From Solea solea (Eukaryota > Chordata > Actinopteri > Pleuronectiformes > Soleidae), in the NCBI RefSeq assembly GCF_958295425.1, contig NC_081134.1, positions 3,934,054 to 3,998,053 of the forward strand: a stretch of 64,000 nt of DNA. Reading direction: 5' to 3'. The first letter of the stretch is position 1, and every line of letters begins with the position of its first letter. Below the pieces are notes generated by a model. That model made no database searches. It saw only the letters and a program-made list of their open reading frames with translations, and was not told the origin of the DNA. This document shows, one piece after another, positions 27,201-51,449 of this stretch. A program made the position numbers and the translations under genes.

Positions 27201-29069
27201 TTACCTGACATAGATGCTGAAACCAAAGTGAGGAAGATTAACTATCAGTCAAATAAAACCATTTTAGACCCTTTTTACTTTCAAAGCCACATACTTGATT
27301 TATTTGTCTCCTAAGTGAACTGCCGGAGGCAACCACAAACCAATTTCTTATGAAAAGAAAAAAAAAAAAAACCTACTGCTTTCAGCAGAGCAAATGCTTT
27401 ACTACCAAATACGGGCACACACACTGAACAAAACAAAGGGCACATTTCGTCATAAACACTCACACTGGCAGCCTATTTGATGTGTTGCATTGAGCAGTCG
27501 TACACATGGGAAAGTGTAATTGAGATGCAAATAAATCTTCTTTTCCACTGAATTACAGCCGATACCTGCAAAAGAAAAGAAAATCACTTCATCAACTGCA
27601 CAAGGAGAGTAGTTTCACAACAGGACACAAGTGACCTAGACAAACGCAGAGTAAAACAATTTCTTGTTAAAACGAGCAGGATTTTGCAGCTTTAAAAGAA
27701 TCAAGAGAAAGTTGTATGTTTTATATCTGCTGGGAAACACATTGCTATTATTTAAGTAGAACATACATTTTTTTCATTAGTTACATAAGTGTGAGAATGG
27801 ATGGTTGTTTGTCTCTATATGTGGCCCTGTGATGGACTGGTGAACTGTTCAGGGTGTACCCCGCCTGCCCTGTCAGCTGAGATTGGCACAGCACTCCCAC
27901 GAACACTCATGTGGTAGAAGATGGATGGATAGATGAATAGACATGGATTAATTTTATATGTGGAATTCCTTTACAAAATGTTCCCATGGAAAATGAAGAG
28001 GACTCGTTTGTACCAGACCATGACCTGACATCACAAGGAAGAAGGGAGGTGAACGTTTTTGAGTTTTTAAAATAACAGAATCAGTGTGTTTATATAGCTA
28101 AAATCAACTGCATTTTAATCGTCAGTAACATTAAAATTCAGCCCAAGTTTTTAACCGTCAACAATAATCCACTAACGTATTTTTTACTGCATGTATAACT
28201 GTTCTGCTGACACTTTCACGCAAATAAATTCCTAAGAGTTTGGATGCTTCTTTGTGGCAGTTATTCAAAGACCTGATTTATATCAAATTCCAAGCGTGTT
28301 TAAATAACATTTCTTCAAGTGCCATGTTGTAATATTTTGATTTATCAGGTCGGTATCAGTTGAATTTTATAGATCCATAAACAAAGATAATTCACCGTCA
28401 GACTACCACAGGTCTTACACGAAGATAAAACCATAGCCGTCCCTACTATTCTTACCATAACCATAAAACAAATGACAAGGAAATATCTCGTTTTAATTCA
28501 TATGCATCGCTGCTTTGAGTGCCGAATTTACCAAGGCACCCCAAAGACGCGAATGTGACCTTATTTGTACGTTACATGTTATGTGATGGAGTTGTCGTTG
28601 AAAAAAATAAAAAATATGTACAGTTTTGAATGATGTTACATTCTAGAAAGTAATCCCTGCGCTCAGGGCGGTAGCAGTTGGTTAATCACGAGCAGTCACG
28701 CTGATGTTGACTTGCCTTTTTACCAAAGAGGAAGACAAATAAAAAATCTATCGAAAAAGGACACATTTACAGGAGACGTGTGGTTGTTTCTGAACGTGTC
28801 GTCCATGAGATTTGATCAACATTTGTTCCGCTAACGAACTTCATTGTAAAACTTGTTTTAAAACGCCGAGAATAGAAATTAAAGCCGAACAGGGTTAGCC
28901 TAGCATTTCGCTAGCCACCAGCACAAAGAAGTCCAGCAGGCTAAACGCGTAACACGGAAACGCACTTCACTCGTGTACACAAACGTTTGGCACAGTCGGG
29001 ATACAACTTACCGGCGAAAAAACAGCAAAATAGCAAATTACTAATCCATTTGGACGAGGGGAAACCCAT
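18272..29069 (-). CDS. ncstn: Nicastrin, gamma-secretase subunit (17 exons, 701 aa)
   Basis: Substrate-gating glycoprotein of gamma-secretase (with presenilin, APH1 and PEN2), which cleaves APP and Notch inside the membrane. Exons on the minus strand: 29069-29012, 27565-27464, 27216-27093, 26262-26141, 25777-25632, 24491-24347, 24210-24098, 23082-22930, 22819-22715, 22114-22037, 21805-21636, 21518-21416, 20733-20635, 20141-20054, 19554-19391, 19252-19040, 18394-18272. They sum to 2106 nt, exactly 702 codons. A hydrophobic signal (LLFCCFFAG) opens the protein. Conserved blocks include [42 protein letters not shown], the substrate-site motif [12 protein letters not shown] (the DYIGS motif), [22 protein letters not shown] and [12 protein letters not shown]. 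One transmembrane helix ([18 protein letters not shown]) precedes the short tail. Many N-x-S/T glycosylation sites are present. The length is close to human (709 aa). Donors after exons 9 and 10 (GTTTGG, GTTTGT) are weak. The start ATG follows an ETS-like AGGAAGTG stretch. Confidence 0.97.
27790..27950 (+). repeat. Dispersed repeat with GATGGACTGG core, copy 1 (NCSTN intron 1)
   Basis: GAATGGATGGTTGTTTGTCT, GTGATGGACTGGTGAACTGT, GGGTGTACCCCGCCTGCC, GCTGAGATTGGCACAGC and a terminal GATGGATGGATAGATGA. This is the very common short teleost repeat with a GATGGATGG tail. Confidence 0.8.
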
Positions 29070-29795
29070 CTTCCTGGTTTGTAAAGCAGAAAAACACAAC
29101 AGGAAGTGTTGTTGTTGGAAACGTCCGGGTTACGTTGTTCAGTTCCGCTCCCGTAAATAAAAGAGCAAAATGGAATCTTTGGAAATCAATTGAATTACTT
29201 CTTGTATTCCTGTATTTATTTAATTAATTATAATTATAATTATACATTCTAAAGGCTTACAATTATCTATGAATCTAATATTTAATTCAATGAGTAATGT
29301 CAACTTTGTACTCACTGATCTTCATACACTGATCAGTCACCATTAGAATATTCTAGATTCACCTTCATCTGGTACATATAAACCCATCATTCTTCCTGCC
29401 GTTGGCTACAGACAAACCACATTGGCACCCACACCACATCAAGAAAACCACAGAAACTCATTTTAATTTCGATTTGAGAATGGGATTTTTCTTTATTTTT
29501 TTTCTTTCCCAGATACACAGAGCAGTGTTTTTCACTTTCACTTTTGTTTTATCTTATACAAGTCAGAAAAGAGACAAGAGTCAGGTTAACAGAGCTAATA
29601 AAGCCACAGCACAGAGAGGATGCAGGAGTGGGTTACAAGGATAAAAGCTTTCTGGTGCATGTAATCAGAAAAGTAAAGAAATTGCACATTGCTGTGAACA
29701 AACACACATATATCTGCTTTAATTTCTCATGTCAATAACTATTATTTCTCCAGAGCATGTGTGGATGTGTTTTGCTCTTCTATCTCCACGTTCTT
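29070..29795 (-). promoter_or_regulatory. Spacer between COPA 3' end and NCSTN start; NCSTN promoter
   Basis: Only 726 bp separate the COPA stop from the NCSTN ATG, so it must hold both the COPA 3'UTR and the NCSTN promoter. An ETS-type CAGGAAGTG at about 29099-29107 lies just upstream of the ATG, and the first 100 bp are richer in CG (GTCCGGGTTACG, TCCGCTCCCG) than the rest. A minus-strand AATAAA at 29492-29497 is a candidate COPA polyadenylation signal. Confidence 0.55.
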
Positions 29796-42563
<12,768 letters not shown>

Positions 42564-42790
42564 TGTCACTTGGCGGTTGTACTTGCAATCCTCCTGTTAA
42601 AATAATAATTCCACAACAAGCGCAAAAAGCATAGATGAGACTGTCCAGGAAGAACAAGTCTGATGGCCTGTTCTCCTTCGCCCGTTCGTTCTTTTTCCTG
42701 ACACGTAGTCCGTACTGTCTTCCGGTTGTGAACAATAAAGTTGTGACGTGAAAAATGTGACGCAGAAAGCTCCACGGCGGCGGCGGATAG
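42564..42790 (-). promoter_or_regulatory. COPA promoter region
   Basis: The 230 bp upstream of the COPA ATG contain an ETS-type CTTCCGG (42719-42725, reading CCGGAAG on the gene strand) and several CpGs (CGCCCGTTCGTT, CACGGCGGCGGCGG). No TATA box is seen. This is typical of a housekeeping gene. Confidence 0.45.
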
Positions 42791-43177
42791 AAACACAGCA
42801 CATAGAACGGAACCGATTCAGTTAAACTTTAACGCATTTTAAATTTAAAACGAGTGCCTTTGAAAACAAACCCTACAACTAAATTTAGGAGTGCTCTTTC
42901 TATAAGGTGCAATAACTTTGAGCTTAAAATAAGCGCCCCCCCCCCCACGCCCCCTTGAGAAAATACAATTACAGCACATCTAAAAAGCGTATATCTATAC
43001 CCCAAATGGACTTGGACTGTTTACAATGAATCGACAATAACCAAAACCCATGTTAAAGTATACATTGTGACAGTGTGTCCATTTAGTAACTCGCCTGGCT
43101 TCTTTTTTTTTTCAAAGAACAAACCATCTTCATCGGGAAGATAGAGTTTGCCAGCGAAAATGTAGATATTTAAAGCT

Positions 43178-43179
<2 letters not shown>

Positions 43180-43223
<44 letters not shown>

Positions 43224-43262
43224 GTATGTGTGCATATATATATATATATGTATATACACACA
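43180..43262. repeat. (TA)n / (TATG)n microsatellite
   Basis: Long alternating TA tract with TATGTATG and CATATATA interruptions. Open frames through it (YIYIYI) are artefacts. Confidence 0.95.
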
Positions 43263-43407
43263 CAGCCTACATGTAAAGTACATATATTTAAAACCGTTAC
43301 CTCAGTGAAATTAACAATATAATTAAGTATATTTAAGCAAATTCCAATGCAGCAGAATAACAAACAGTAATCATTTTGTGTGTATAATACTAAATAGTTA
43401 CATGTGG

Positions 43408-43479
43408 ATACATCTTGTTTTCAATGTGTCATCTGATATGTGTGTGAACACATATCAGATGACACGAAATAAGATGTAT
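43408..43479. repeat. Long palindrome between COPA and PEX19 (18-bp perfect inner stem)
   Basis: 43426-43443 (GTGTCATCTGATATGTGT) pairs perfectly with 43448-43465 across a GTGA loop. The outer parts also pair with one mismatch and a bulge (ATACATCTT...AAGATGTAT, 43408-43416 and 43471-43479). The whole 72-nt unit would fold as one hairpin of about 32 pairs. Confidence 0.8.
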
Positions 43480-45147
43480 ATTGTTTTATTGCAAGCCATT
43501 TCATCCTGATGCTTAATGTCGAATCTGAAACCGCTATTTAACTCGGCTAAAATGACAAGACTGGATTTTGGACAGTTAAATCCACTCGGACAATATTGTA
43601 TATTGTGTAATGAAACGGAGACACAGGCGACATAAAACAGACATTTATTACAGTACACGTAACTAACCAGTGCTTTAATAAATCATTTTCTTCATGTTGT
43701 TCCACTTCATGTCATTGTGAAAATTCACGACACACTTTAAGTTGCAATATATAATTTTATTTTGTAAATTTACAAATCAAAAGTGTCAAACATTAGGCTG
43801 TATTTTTTTTAAACATTGCTCTGGAAATGTTAGCGTAGACCCTGAAAGGTGAAGAGTTTGATTACAACTGCAGGGCTTTATGGATCTCGTTTCAGTGCAT
43901 GGCCAGCTGAATCCATTCACAGTAGTGCCCCATTATTATACAGTTATTGATGAGCTGATGGTCATGACATTTCTAGACCTCTCTCTGTAGAAACAGTAGT
44001 AAACTTTTGTCCACTAGCAACAGCAGCCGGTGAAAATACCGCTGTTAGAAGTAAACAAATCTGTAGATTACAGGTCTTCTGCAAGAATTACACACATTTC
44101 CCTCTCCTTGTGTGGATAAACACAATGCTTATTAATCTGCCTGTCAGTTTTCTTTGAAAAAGAACAATATGTACTTTTAACAGAGGGAACAGAAGATACA
44201 CATAGCGGAGGTAAACACTCCTGAATACCACTCAACTGTTTTTCTTTCCTCGCAGGGACCCCATACCAAAGAAAACACCACTCTGCACATTTAAAACACT
44301 GGGAATCACAAGGGAAGCACTATGCACTGTAACTCTACGCTATAATGATCACTGTAACCAAAGCAAAGGCATCCGGGAATCACCTTCTCAATCATTTCAA
44401 GCCAATACCTGGGAATGGGGAACAACACTCACATTAAGGGTGTGGTTAAATTAGCTTAATCACAGAAAGTGCTGGGAATTGAATACTCTCGTCTTTTTTC
44501 TTTTTTTAAATAATTAATAAATGCACCCAACATATTTTCTCATTACTTCACATGTTAGTAATTTAATAACTCGTTAATTCAAATCCTTTGCAGTCTGTAC
44601 AAAGATGTGTTACCAAGTGATATTAAATATCAGACACAGTAAGATGGAAAATCTGTCAAATTCACACTACATTAAAACTATAATATGAAGTGCTCAGCTG
44701 AATGATGGTGGAATATTAACGTAATTCTGCAAAAGGCACAGTTTATACCCGTCACACGGTTTGATAAATGTTTACCAAGATACTAAACTGTATGTAAAAA
44801 CAACATAGAAAAAGGGGCAGTGGCATGTTCCTCTTAAAGAAATGCTGTTAAAATGAACGATGATGAAAAAAGGACGTCGAAAAAGAAAGTCTAAATTGAG
44901 CTGTGCATTCCGTGGTTTTACAGAGGTTCGTGTGTGGTGCTACGGCTGGTTTTCATGCCTCCACCTGATGTTTTCTGCCAAACCCACACCATCGACTAGA
45001 GGGAGAACGGTGTTGAAGGTCTGGTCACACTCCTGCTTGACCCCTGCCTCACACGCTGTCGCCCCTTCCTTATTTCGTCTTCACTGCTGACGTGTACAGA
45101 GTGACCCTCTGGCACCAGTGCTTCGGATGGAATGCGCTGCTACTTCA

Positions 45148-48105
45148 TCACATGATTGAGCACTGCTCTGTAGCCCCGGCACCGGCACCGGCCCCGGCTC
45201 CACCGGGGAGAAAGAGCGATTCCATGTCAAAGTTCAATCCGGCAGGCTGTAGGAGAAGGGAAAGTGTATTTTTTTTATTAAGATTAAAAACACATTAAAA
45301 AAACAATTGGCTGTAATGAATAGCATATAAAGCACAGTATAAATGGTGTAAGTGCAGGTTAACAAAAGGGATTTGTAATAATAAATAAAACTTTCTTAAT
45401 GTATGTGCTGTTACAAGCTATGGTAAGTAATGTATATCTCACACTGTGTTTTGTCGAGTAGTGGAAACTTACCGCATCACCCGCTAGTTCTTTAGGTGGT
45501 TGGCCCAGGTCTTGCAGCTGTTAGCAAAATGTGTTTTTTTATTAAATAAATAATATAATAACAACAAAAAAAAAAAATATATATATATATATATAAAAAA
45601 AATGTAAATATTGGCATATTTGTAATGTACTTGATATGTTGCAGTAACAAATAAAAACAGTACAACAACAAGGCACCACAAGGATAAAGACACTGTAACA
45701 AACTTACACACAGCTTTTATAATTCATAATGAGCTATTAAACAACCTGGTGGTCAAATCTACCTGTTGCATCAGTTCCATGACGCCCTCAAACATGCTCT
45801 CTTTATCTTCTGTGGCCTCTTCCTCCTTCTCAAAGCCTGCACAGATCTCTCCCATGATTTTGGCCTGCTGTTCATAACGCTGGTAGTCTTCTGGACTAAG
45901 GCTTGGCTTGTTTGCATCCAACCACTCTGGATACTGTTAGGGGGTGAGGGTTGTTCATTACAAACAGTAAACAGACAGTGACAGTGACAGATCATCTTTA
46001 ACTGTTGCTGAAATTAAATTATACCTTGGTAGTGATCTCTTTGAGAGATGGATAAAGCACTTCCTTTGACAGAAGATTCTGCATGATGGACTGCATGATG
46101 GGCAGAATGTTTCCGTCTTCCCCGCCTCCTTCGCTGCCCTCCTCCAAACCCAGACCTTCTAGCGCTTTCACAAGATCATCTCCTGCCAGTCCTGCTGACT
46201 ATAAGAAAAGAAAACTACATAGTTATACAGAGCTCTGACAGTTATGACGTCATGAAATCCCATTACGCAACAGTCGGAGATTAAAACTATACCAGACAAC
46301 ATACACTATATACCAGGCAAGATGTCAAGCAACTCGTCTCTTTGTCAACTGAATTGATAAAACGTGAATATGGTGGGTATCTGTTGTGCCCCAATACACC
46401 AAAACAGTTGGGGACAAGCAAAGGGGAGAACATTTTACCTGATCTCTAAAGATAGCAAGAGAAGTTGGAGGGCTGAGTCGGATCATTGCATTAGGATGAG
46501 TGTATTGGAAAGGAGGATGACTGAAAACTACAGGTCCCACTGCAGCGGGCAGTTCTGTGAGAGGTGGTTCAATCTTGGCTCAAATTTTTGGCACATAAAT
46601 CTTGATTTAACCCACCTGCAGGTTGTCTGCATTTTTGGCCATCCCCTTGAGAGTTTCTTTGAGACAAGAGGTGAATTCTTGTTGGGAGGCCGTGTCACTT
46701 CCTAAACAAAACACAGGTCACAATTAGGACGTAGGATCAAAGCGGCAACACTTAGGAAAACTTCAAACAATGCAAACTGAAGCCCTTACCAACTTTGCCT
46801 GCAGCCTCTGACAGCTTATGGAAGTGCTGCAGTAACTCTGGCTCCTCCTGTGCCAGCTCAGTCATGGCCTTCTCCCACTCCTCCTTGGCTTGAGCAGCCA
46901 TTTCTCCCTCAAAGAGGGTCTCAAAGAGTTTTGAGTCCTCAAGGATGGGCGGCTAAACAGGCAGAACAAAAATCATTGACAATCAGCAAATAAATGACAG
47001 GTGTAATCCAATTAGAAGAGAAGAAACCAGTCAAACAAGAGCTGTTGGCCCATGCAGACCTTCTGTACATCGCTGTTCGCTGAGCAGGAAGCAGAAGCAG
47101 GATCAGGGGCCGGAGGGGCTGATGTCTTGTCAAAGTCATCCAACGCACCTGAAAGAAAGAGACAATACTGGAACCACAAGCCTCATAGGAAATTGAGCAT
47201 CATTCACATTATAAGGTAGAAAACGTATGAATGATAATAATAATAACAAATAGATACGCAAGGCCAGTAACTGGGCTGGGTGGTGGTTTTGGAGAATCAA
47301 ATGTTGGCTAAGATGAGGACAGTGCTAAAGAATGCCTTTGATATGCTCCATGACATGCTGGCATGACATGCTGGCCAGTCACAGGAGCACGAGACACTGA
47401 TACCACCCAAATGCACCACTGAACAACACATCATTCCGGCCTGTGGCCATCAAACTGTATAACTCCTCCATTTAACAGCGTTAACTACACATTGTGCACA
47501 CTCTCCCATTGTACTTTCTTACTTATATATCTCTTAATATGGCATGGAGCAACTGTGTGACCACACAATTTCAATAAAGTATGCTGATTCTGGTAATTAG
47601 GAGCTACCTGGCGTCTCGTTCAACAAGTATTTCACACAGACATACACGAGGAAGAGAACAGGGTGAAAGGTTGTGTTTAAAACATCTAAATTAAACAATG
47701 TCGACTAACTTCTAAGTAAATAAATTCAAGGGCGTTCAAACAGCTCAGTAAGTCTCACACACTGGTGGGTCAGCTAACGTTAATAGCATATAACGCTTTC
47801 TCACAAAGTCCCCTGCAACTTTTACTGGTTTGTTCGTGTAAATATTTTCGATAACGTGTTATTTTTACGAAACAAGCCAAAGATCAAAAACCGAGCATAT
47901 AAGCTAACTAGAGAGCGAGAGGAGGTAAGGAGAGAAACGAGGGTCCCAGTGCGACATCATAGTGACTTTGAAAACCCCAAACAAACCGTAATAATGTCGG
48001 TAACATGTGAGTACATGTCACGGATTAATAATATTTCTTACTGTCCAGTAATTCATCCAGTTCTGCGTCGTGTTGTGCAGATGACTCTCCTCCTCCGGAC
48101 GCCAT
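45148..48105 (-). CDS. pex19: PEX19, peroxisomal membrane protein import receptor (8 exons, 296 aa)
   Basis: Cytosolic chaperone and import receptor that binds newly made peroxisomal membrane proteins and docks on PEX3. Exons on the minus strand: 48105-48042, 47148-47060, 46952-46790, 46701-46616, 46198-46025, 45933-45763, 45517-45473, 45246-45148. They sum to 891 nt in frame. The N-terminal PEX3-binding helix reads ELDELLDSALDDFDK. The central part has QEEPELLQHFHKLSEAAGKV and FTSCLKETLKGMAKNA. The cargo-binding domain has GNILPIMQSIMQNLLSKEVL, then LYPSLKEITTKYPEWL. The C-terminus is a farnesylation box, CSIM. Human is 299 aa. Two oddities stand out: the exon 2 donor is weak (AAG|GTCTGC), and the last exon encodes a Gly-Ala run (GGAGAGAGAGA) from a GC-rich short repeat just before the CaaX box. 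Confidence 0.97.
47330..47585 (+). mobile_element. 3' end of a LINE retrotransposon in PEX19 intron 1
   Basis: CATTCCGGCCTGTGGCCATC, then AAACTGTATAACTCCTCC, an AT-rich tail, and a final CAATAAAGTATGCTGATTC. The phrase FRPVAIKLYNSS and the AATAAAGTA tail are typical of the last part of teleost LINE elements. It is truncated at the 5' end, with no intact reverse transcriptase. Confidence 0.65.
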
Positions 48106-48350
48106 GACTTCGCCAAGAGACCCACTAAGCAGGTTTGTCGTAAATTGTCGAAAAATGTCGTGGTAACGTTAGCCTGGAAAGCGGACCAATCAGCGAGCTC
48201 GTTTTTACCTTCACTTACATTGATAGGCGTGGCTCCCCGCATTATACATCATGGAACGATTTAGACCAATCACACCCACGTTTCTAAAATAGGGCGGGTT
48301 TGATACAATGACTGACAGAGGAGCGTCCAATGGGAGCGTTTTTTTTATTA
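48106..48350 (-). promoter_or_regulatory. PEX19 promoter region with three CCAAT boxes
   Basis: Upstream of the PEX19 ATG are CCAATCAG (48186-48193), CCAATCAC (48266-48273) and CCAATGGG (48328-48335), in CpG-containing sequence. NF-Y works in either orientation. No TATA box is seen. Confidence 0.5.
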
Positions 48351-48415
48351 TTTCTATTCTATTCTATTCTATTCTATTCTATTCTATTCTATTCTATTCT
48401 ATTCTATTCTATTAT
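48351..48415. repeat. (TATTC)n pentanucleotide microsatellite
   Basis: About twelve TATTC units, decaying to TATTA and GTTCTGTTCTATTATA. Confidence 0.95.
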
Positions 48416-50520
48416 ATTATGTTCTGTTCTATTATATTTTATTAAAAGTAATGACTATTAACAGTATTTTAAATTATATTAAATTACATTAAATCAAGTT
48501 AACTAAATGAAACCAAAATTTAATTAATTAGATCCATGGTTCACAAACTGTGGTACATGTACCACCAGTCACACAAGCTTTCTCTGAACAGTATTAATAT
48601 CAGAAATACTGTTCCACTGTATACACCAGAGTAAAGTTGGCCTAAATTATGGCGCCATCTGGTGGTGATGGTATCTATGGTTTAAAAAAAAAAGAAGTAT
48701 TTTTGTAGGCCTATATTATTTTGAAACAATAAATGTGAAATGATTTCTGTAAGGGCGAAGTCTGAATATTGTCAAATATAAGTTTTAATGTCAGCCACTT
48801 CTAAACATTACCTTAGTGTTGTCACTGTGTGGTTGTCATGGTGAGCCAATGTTATATCACAGCTGGGACATTTCAACGCAGCAGCAGACGTCTGTTTACT
48901 GCTCCCCTTGGCATCCAGCAGTAACACAGGAACAGCTGCTGTCAAACCTCATACAGTGAGATCATCATACCATAAATTACTCACACTAACTAAACCCATC
49001 CTAAATGTTTATGAATGTATTTTGGCAACAACTTAAATGATGAATGACAATAGTAGTAGCTACAAGTGAGTAATAAAATTGATTACCTGCAGTTATCGTT
49101 GCTGACAAAATGGCAAAATGTACATGCATAAACTACTTAAAAGTACATGCCCAACTGAATACTTAAGATTAAAACTTAGAATAAATGCCAAATGTAAGGG
49201 TTTTCTGACCAGCCTGAAGTCTGGTTTAGGAATGCTCAATTATGACAGAATATGTCATATTACAACATTATGGAAATATCAGAAATCAAACCTTCATGTC
49301 AGATTTATAAACTGTGAGTCTGGCAGGAGGTCTAAATTTTGTATATCTGCACTACTTTTATATATATTTATATACATATATTCACTTATTTATTTTTTTC
49401 TTGAGTCATAGTTCACAGGAACCACCTCAAAATTCAATGATGTGTTGTTGTTTTATCCGGTTGCCAAGCAACGAAATTTCGTTGCCAGTTTCACCGCTGT
49501 GTTTTCTGTGTAATGACAATTAATGGAAGTCTATAAGTCTAAGTCTAAGTCTTATGCAGCGGTGGAAAATAATGAATTACACTTACTCATGTTACTGTAA
49601 ATTATGGTTTTTGTGTTCTTGTCATTTTTAAAGTCATTTTTAAAATTTGTTATTTTACTAATTCTTTAAAGTTTTTTTTAAGTATGTTTTTTTTGGAAGT
49701 ACTGTACTTCCATTTTGGGACAAGTGAGGACAGGTATATATATGTTTGTGGTATGAAACATGAGAGGTTTAAGTGTAATTAAAGCAGTCATTTAAGAGCG
49801 TGCATGTGACACTTCTCTTTTCTTCAGGAAACGATAACTGCAGCTGCAGCATCATACGTGCATCCTTACAGGAAACATCAATTTACAACTCTCTGTAAAT
49901 TAAATGTGGTTGTCAGGGGCAACGCCGCAGCTGCTAGGTAACCCACACAAATAAAACTCTCGGAGGGTGGAGACAGTGCTGACTAATATTTTGCCTATAT
50001 ATGATTCCTGTATCGATAGTAACAGATTAAAAATTAAAAAGTAAGTACATAAAGTAAGTAAAAGTACTGGTCTAAAATGTACTCAAGTTAAAGTAAAAAA
50101 GTACCTTGTTTATTATAATTATTATATTATTATAATTTCCCCGAGGGAACCTCACAAAGGGATTAATAAAGTCGTCTGTCTGTCTGTCTGTCTGCTCAGT
50201 AAAGTAAAAGTTACTTTTTTAACAAGGTTGTGGTTCTTCCTTGTGTTGTGCAAAAAGGTCAAGGGGACACACATCTCACATGAATTGTTTTTAATTAAAG
50301 GGAAACCATTACAAATTAAAGTGCTGACAAAATAAAATATGTAAACATATACTGTATCAGTCAACATGGGTCAAAGGTCACAGAAACTATAAAGAGGTAA
50401 ACCTCTGCTGTACGACACTGGGTGTGTTCAACAGCAGGGAGGATGATGATGAGGAGAAGGAGGAGGAGAACCCAGACAGATGTGAGTAACGGTGGAGACA
50501 TTTGATGCCTAATTTGGTTC
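48416..50520. other. Gene-free spacer with LINE-tail relics
   Basis: No protein-coding exon recognised. GAAATTTCGTTGCCAG followed by TGTGTAATGACAATTAATGG (about 49470-49530) resembles a LINE 3' end. 50104-50172 (TTTCCCCGAGGGAACCTCAC, AGGGATTAATAAAG) resembles another LINE tail, ending in a CTGT repeat at 50174-50194. Confidence 0.5.
50174..50194. repeat. (CTGT)n microsatellite
   Basis: Five CTGT units directly after an AATAAAGTCGT LINE-like tail. Confidence 0.85.
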
Positions 50521-50608
50521 TGTGTGGGGAGGAGCCGCTCTCTGTGAGCTGCTATAGTAAATCCAGTCAGGGAGCTGAGGAGACTCTTAACTGCTGGGCG
50601 TCCAGTAG

Positions 50609-50639
<31 letters not shown>

Positions 50640-50674
50640 AGCAGCAGCAGCAGCCGCAGCAGCAGGTGACACAA
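50520..50674 (+). promoter_or_regulatory. Putative 5' non-coding exon and promoter of the MYADM-like gene
   Basis: GC-richer segment with a GACA repeat (50610-50637) and a CAGCAGCAG run, ending at possible donors GCAG|GTGACA or CAAG|GTAACA. The coding exon at 53801 has a strong acceptor upstream (TTTTCTTCTTGCAG|TTCTC, ending at 53705). A 5' exon of this sort, about 3 kb upstream, fits the intron-in-5'UTR layout of MYADM genes. This is inference; no TATA box is obvious. Confidence 0.3.
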
Positions 50675-51410
50675 GGTAACAGACTTTTACAAACATACAA
50701 ATGGTGGAATGAGAGGAGGTGGAATGTTAGTGCCTTTGTTGTTTTTCCGAAACATAGTTTCTTGCAGTTGTAACCTGTTGCATCTTGTTTTCCTGCCCCC
50801 GTCATGATAACAGTGTGATACTGTCAGTGCATGCAATACTGGTGATTTTATTTTTTACATGTTGAAAGAAAATAACTTTAAACCTTTATAAACGTTATAA
50901 AATAAGATAATAAACAACGTTATTCATCTCTAAGCTGCTCTTGTAGCAACTTTATGACACTTGATGTTTTTTTCTACAGCTGTTCTTGTTGTTTGTAACT
51001 CTGTCTCTGGAGTATCTTTGACAAAATGCACAGTATGTTGATTTGTTTGTGTTTTGAAGGCTACAGTGTGGTGAGTGTGTGTGTAAGTGTGGTAGGAGAA
51101 GGGTGCGGCAGGCGGCACACCCACCCTCACTGTCAATGAATGAACCTCTGCATGAAAACACGGCTGGATAACTTCTTTACAGGGACCTGTTTTGCTTTGA
51201 TTTGCTATTTTGATTCACTCGTCTAAAATATTAATGTGCTGATTCAACAAGTTCCTCGTTGTTTCTCCACTTTGTCATAAAATGAGGAGCTGTATCAGGT
51301 TACACTCTCTGCTGAGAAGATGTGGTGAGCTGGTCTGCTTGGGGGCATGACTTCAGAAAGATTTATCAGTGATTTACAGCGTCTGATGGTGCACAGACTG
51401 TTTTACTTTG

Positions 51411-51449
<39 letters not shown>

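Larger units (their letters stand above)
42791..45147. other. Spacer between COPA and PEX19, incl. PEX19 3'UTR
   Basis: No coding exons. It holds an AT microsatellite, a long palindrome (separate entries) and the PEX19 3'UTR. Minus-strand AATAAA occurs at 43756-43761 as one candidate polyadenylation signal for PEX19. Confidence 0.5.
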
